From assembly GCA_913060845.1 (NCBI GenBank), contig CAJXVF010000081.1:1-8155 (forward strand): 8,155 nucleotides of DNA. Reading direction: 5' to 3'. Each line of letters opens with the position of its first letter. The first letter of the stretch is position 1. Below the pieces are notes generated by a model. The model ran no database searches. It was not told the origin of the DNA and saw only the letters and a program-made list of their open reading frames with translations. The DNA is from an uncultured Alphaproteobacteria bacterium. Lineage in GTDB: Bacteria; Pseudomonadota; Alphaproteobacteria; Bin95. The position numbers were made by a program, and so were the translations under genes. Positions 6,485 to 8,155 of this stretch are shown here, one piece after another.

Positions 6485-7888
6485 CTACATATGCAGGGCG
6501 CGACCATCCACTGCGAGTGCAGCTTCTTTAACGGCCTCATTCAGCGTCGGATGAGCGTGGCAGGTACGGGCGATATCTTCTGAAGACGCGCCAAACTCCA
6601 TGCCGAGTGCTATTTCAGCGATCAAGGTGCCAGCATCTGGCCCAATGATATGCGCGCCCAGAACTTGGTCCGTTTCCGCCTCCGCCAAAATCTTCACGAA
6701 TCCCTCGCCGCCACCGCTGGCGCGAGCCCTGCTGTTAGCCTGGAACGGGAACTTGCCGACCTTATAGGCGATCCCCTGCTCTTTCAGCTGCTCTTCCGTG
6801 CGGCCGACAGAGGCGACCTCTGGCCATGTGTAAACGACGCTTGGAATGCAGTCGTAGTCGATGTGACCAGCCTGGCCTGCCATGATCTCGACAGCGACAG
6901 ACCCTTCATCCTCAGCCTTGTGTGCCAGCATGGGGCCGTCCACAACGTCACCGATGGCCCATATACCCGCAACATTCGTGCGGTAATGGCTATCAATCTT
7001 GACCTTGCCGCGATCCATCTCAACGCCAGCCTCTTCCAGCCCAAGGCCTTCTGTGTAGGGCCGGCGACCAATGGCAACGAGTGCAACATCAGCTTTGATG
7101 TCTTCAGCGTCACCACCCTTGGCAGGCTCAACGGTCAGCGTGACACCGCCGCGTGTTGTCTTGGCGGCTGTGACTTTGGTTGAGAGGCGGAACGTGAACC
7201 CGGCCTTCTTCAGCGAGCGTTGCATGTGCTTGCCAAGCTCAAGGTCCATTGTTGGCAGAATGCGATCAAGGAATTCAACAACCTCAACCTCAGCGCCCAG
7301 CCTGCGCCATACAACGCCAAGCTCTAGCCCGATCACACCGCCGCCGATGATAACCATCTTCTTCGGCACTTTCGGTAGGTCCAGCGCGCCAGTGGAGGAG
7401 ACGATCTTCTTCTCGTCGATCTCAATGCCTGGCAGCGGCGTCGTTTCAGACCCCGTCGCGATCAGGATATTCTTAGTCTTGAGCGTGGTTTCTTTGCCAT
7501 CATCAGCCGTGGCGATGATAGTGCCTGCACCCTTGATGGAGCCCCGCCCAATCACATAGTCGACCTTGTTCTTCTTGAACAAAAACTCAATGCCGGAAGT
7601 GAGGCCATCAACGACCTCATCCTTAGATTTCAGCATCTGTTTTAGATCAAGCTCGAGGCCGGAGACCTTTACGCCAAGGTTAGCGAAGGCGTGGCCCGCT
7701 TCTTCATAAGCGTGGCTGGCGTGCAGCAAATGCTTGGAGGGAATGCACCCAACGTTCAAGCAAGTGCCGCCCAGGCTGCCGCGCATCTCTACACAGGCCG
7801 TCTTCATGCCAAGCTGGGCAGCCCGAATAGCGGCGACATAACCGCCGGGGCCGCCGCCGATGACGACGAGATCATAAGCGTCGCTCAT
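6485..7888 (-). CDS. lpd: Dihydrolipoyl dehydrogenase (E3)
   Basis: This flavoprotein re-oxidises the dihydrolipoyl arm of 2-oxo-acid dehydrogenase complexes with NAD. The 467 residues show the FAD motif [13 protein letters not shown] (8-20), the redox disulfide [13 protein letters not shown] (40-52, C43 and C48), the second FAD stretch ILIATGSET (141-149), the NAD Rossmann motif [13 protein letters not shown] (179-191), the FAD-binding WAIGDV (310-315) and the C-terminal dimer-interface HAHPTLNEA (444-452) with the catalytic pair H446 and E451. Length is typical. The ATG at 7888 has AAGGGA 8 nt upstream, overlapping the odhB stop, and begins 12 nt after odhB. The position therefore argues for service to the 2-oxoglutarate dehydrogenase complex. 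The frame stays open 16 sense codons past the TAG stop (6434-6484). Also named lpdA or odhL. Confidence 0.97.
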   Translation of the reverse strand: MSDAYDLVVIGGGPGGYVAAIRAAQLGMKTACVEMRGSLGGTCLNVGCIPSKHLLHASHAYEEAGHAFANLGVKVSGLELDLKQMLKSKDEVVDGLTSGIEFLFKKNKVDYVIGRGSIKGAGTIIATADDGKETTLKTKNILIATGSETTPLPGIEIDEKKIVSSTGALDLPKVPKKMVIIGGGVIGLELGVVWRRLGAEVEVVEFLDRILPTMDLELGKHMQRSLKKAGFTFRLSTKVTAAKTTRGGVTLTVEPAKGGDAEDIKADVALVAIGRRPYTEGLGLEEAGVEMDRGKVKIDSHYRTNVAGIWAIGDVVDGPMLAHKAEDEGSVAVEIMAGQAGHIDYDCIPSVVYTWPEVASVGRTEEQLKEQGIAYKVGKFPFQANSRARASGGGEGFVKILAEAETDQVLGAHIIGPDAGTLIAEIALGMEFGASSEDIARTCHAHPTLNEAVKEAALAVDGRALHM

Positions 7889-7896
7889 GGGATCAG

Positions 7897-7902
7897 TCCC
7901 TT
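7897..7902 (-). promoter_or_regulatory. lpd ribosome binding site overlapping the odhB stop
   Basis: The minus strand reads AAGGGA then 8 nt to the lpd ATG. The first two A residues belong to the odhB TAA stop, so ribosomes ending odhB are placed right at the lpd start, which suggests coupling. Confidence 0.6.
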
Positions 7903-8155
7903 ACATGTCCAGGAGAAGGCGGCGCGGATCTTCAAGGCTTTCCTTCATCCGCACCAAGCATGTCACGGCCTCAGAGCCATCAACAATGCGGTGATCATAG
8001 GAGAGCGCCAGATACATCATCGGGCGTGCCTCAATCGAACCATCAGGCATCACCATCGGGCGCATCTGCGTTTTATGCATGCCGAGGATGCCGGATTGCG
8101 GTGGGTTCAGAATTGGCGTCGACATCAGCGAGCCATAGACGCCGCCGTTTGAAAT
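7901..8155 (-). CDS. odhB: 2-oxoglutarate dehydrogenase E2 (dihydrolipoyl succinyltransferase), C-terminal fragment
   Basis: E2 forms the core of the 2-oxoglutarate dehydrogenase complex and passes the succinyl group from the lipoyl arm to CoA in the TCA cycle. Only the last 84 residues are in the window; the gene continues past the right edge. Visible are [20 protein letters not shown], where the family has the same NGG.FGS.MSTPI.NPPQ run, then [16 protein letters not shown] with the catalytic HRIVDG His and Asp, and the ending [11 protein letters not shown]. The match to E. coli SucB through this part is close, and the succinyltransferase type ([11 protein letters not shown]) fits better than the pyruvate dehydrogenase E2. 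Lipoyl and E1/E3-binding domains are not in view. lpd follows 12 nt downstream. Also called sucB. Confidence 0.95.
   Translation of the reverse strand: MSNGGVYGSLMSTPILNPPQSGILGMHKTQMRPMVMPDGSIEARPMMYLALSYDHRIVDGSEAVTCLVRMKESLEDPRRLLLDM

Noticed and set aside
6650..7183. Plus-strand frames of 177 and 162 codons across lpd (6650-7183 and 7071-7559)
   Set aside because: Both are antisense to conserved Lpd motifs, overlap each other and resemble no known protein.

Overview
This window looks like ordinary chromosomal core metabolism from a moderately GC-rich alphaproteobacterium. The class assignment rests on protein flavour (IlvI, IlvC, Lpd, SerB), on the serB / miaA / ilvI-ilvH-ilvC layout, and on odhB next to its own lpd. 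The gene order recalls sphingomonads and their relatives, but I cannot assign an order from sequence alone. No rRNA, tRNA, insertion sequence, phage gene or CRISPR array is visible. Coding density is very high, and no gene-free stretch exceeds about 125 bases.

Left block (1-1904, minus strand). A leftward cluster reads serB (phosphoserine phosphatase), then an HpcH/HpaI-family aldolase, then the 5' end of queG (epoxyqueuosine reductase), which runs off the window edge. Gaps are 45 nt and an 8-nt overlap, so the three are probably co-transcribed.

Central block (1894-6362, plus strand). miaA (tRNA dimethylallyltransferase) is divergent from serB, and the two coding regions overlap by 11 bp at their start codons. 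It is followed by ilvI, ilvH and ilvC, which encode both acetohydroxyacid synthase subunits and ketol-acid reductoisomerase, the first two enzymatic steps of branched-chain amino acid synthesis. A good promoter candidate straddles the end of miaA. An imperfect hairpin occupies the ilvI leader, and a second small inverted repeat sits between ilvH and ilvC.

Right block (6388-8155). A strong symmetrical hairpin (6388-6425) can end transcription from both sides. Convergent to ilvC are odhB (sucB, 2-oxoglutarate dehydrogenase E2, C-terminal 84 residues only) and lpd (dihydrolipoyl dehydrogenase, E3), 12 nt apart.

The genes cover serine synthesis (SerB), branched-chain amino acid synthesis (IlvIHC), the TCA cycle (OdhB/Lpd) and anticodon-loop modification (MiaA, QueG). 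The HpcH/HpaI aldolase is the only gene whose substrate is unclear. I found no undescribed multi-gene system. The items most worth a second look are non-consensus residues around the catalytic glutamate of IlvI, the hairpin in the ilvI leader, the start-codon overlap of serB and miaA, and a coding-like in-frame stretch after the lpd stop codon.
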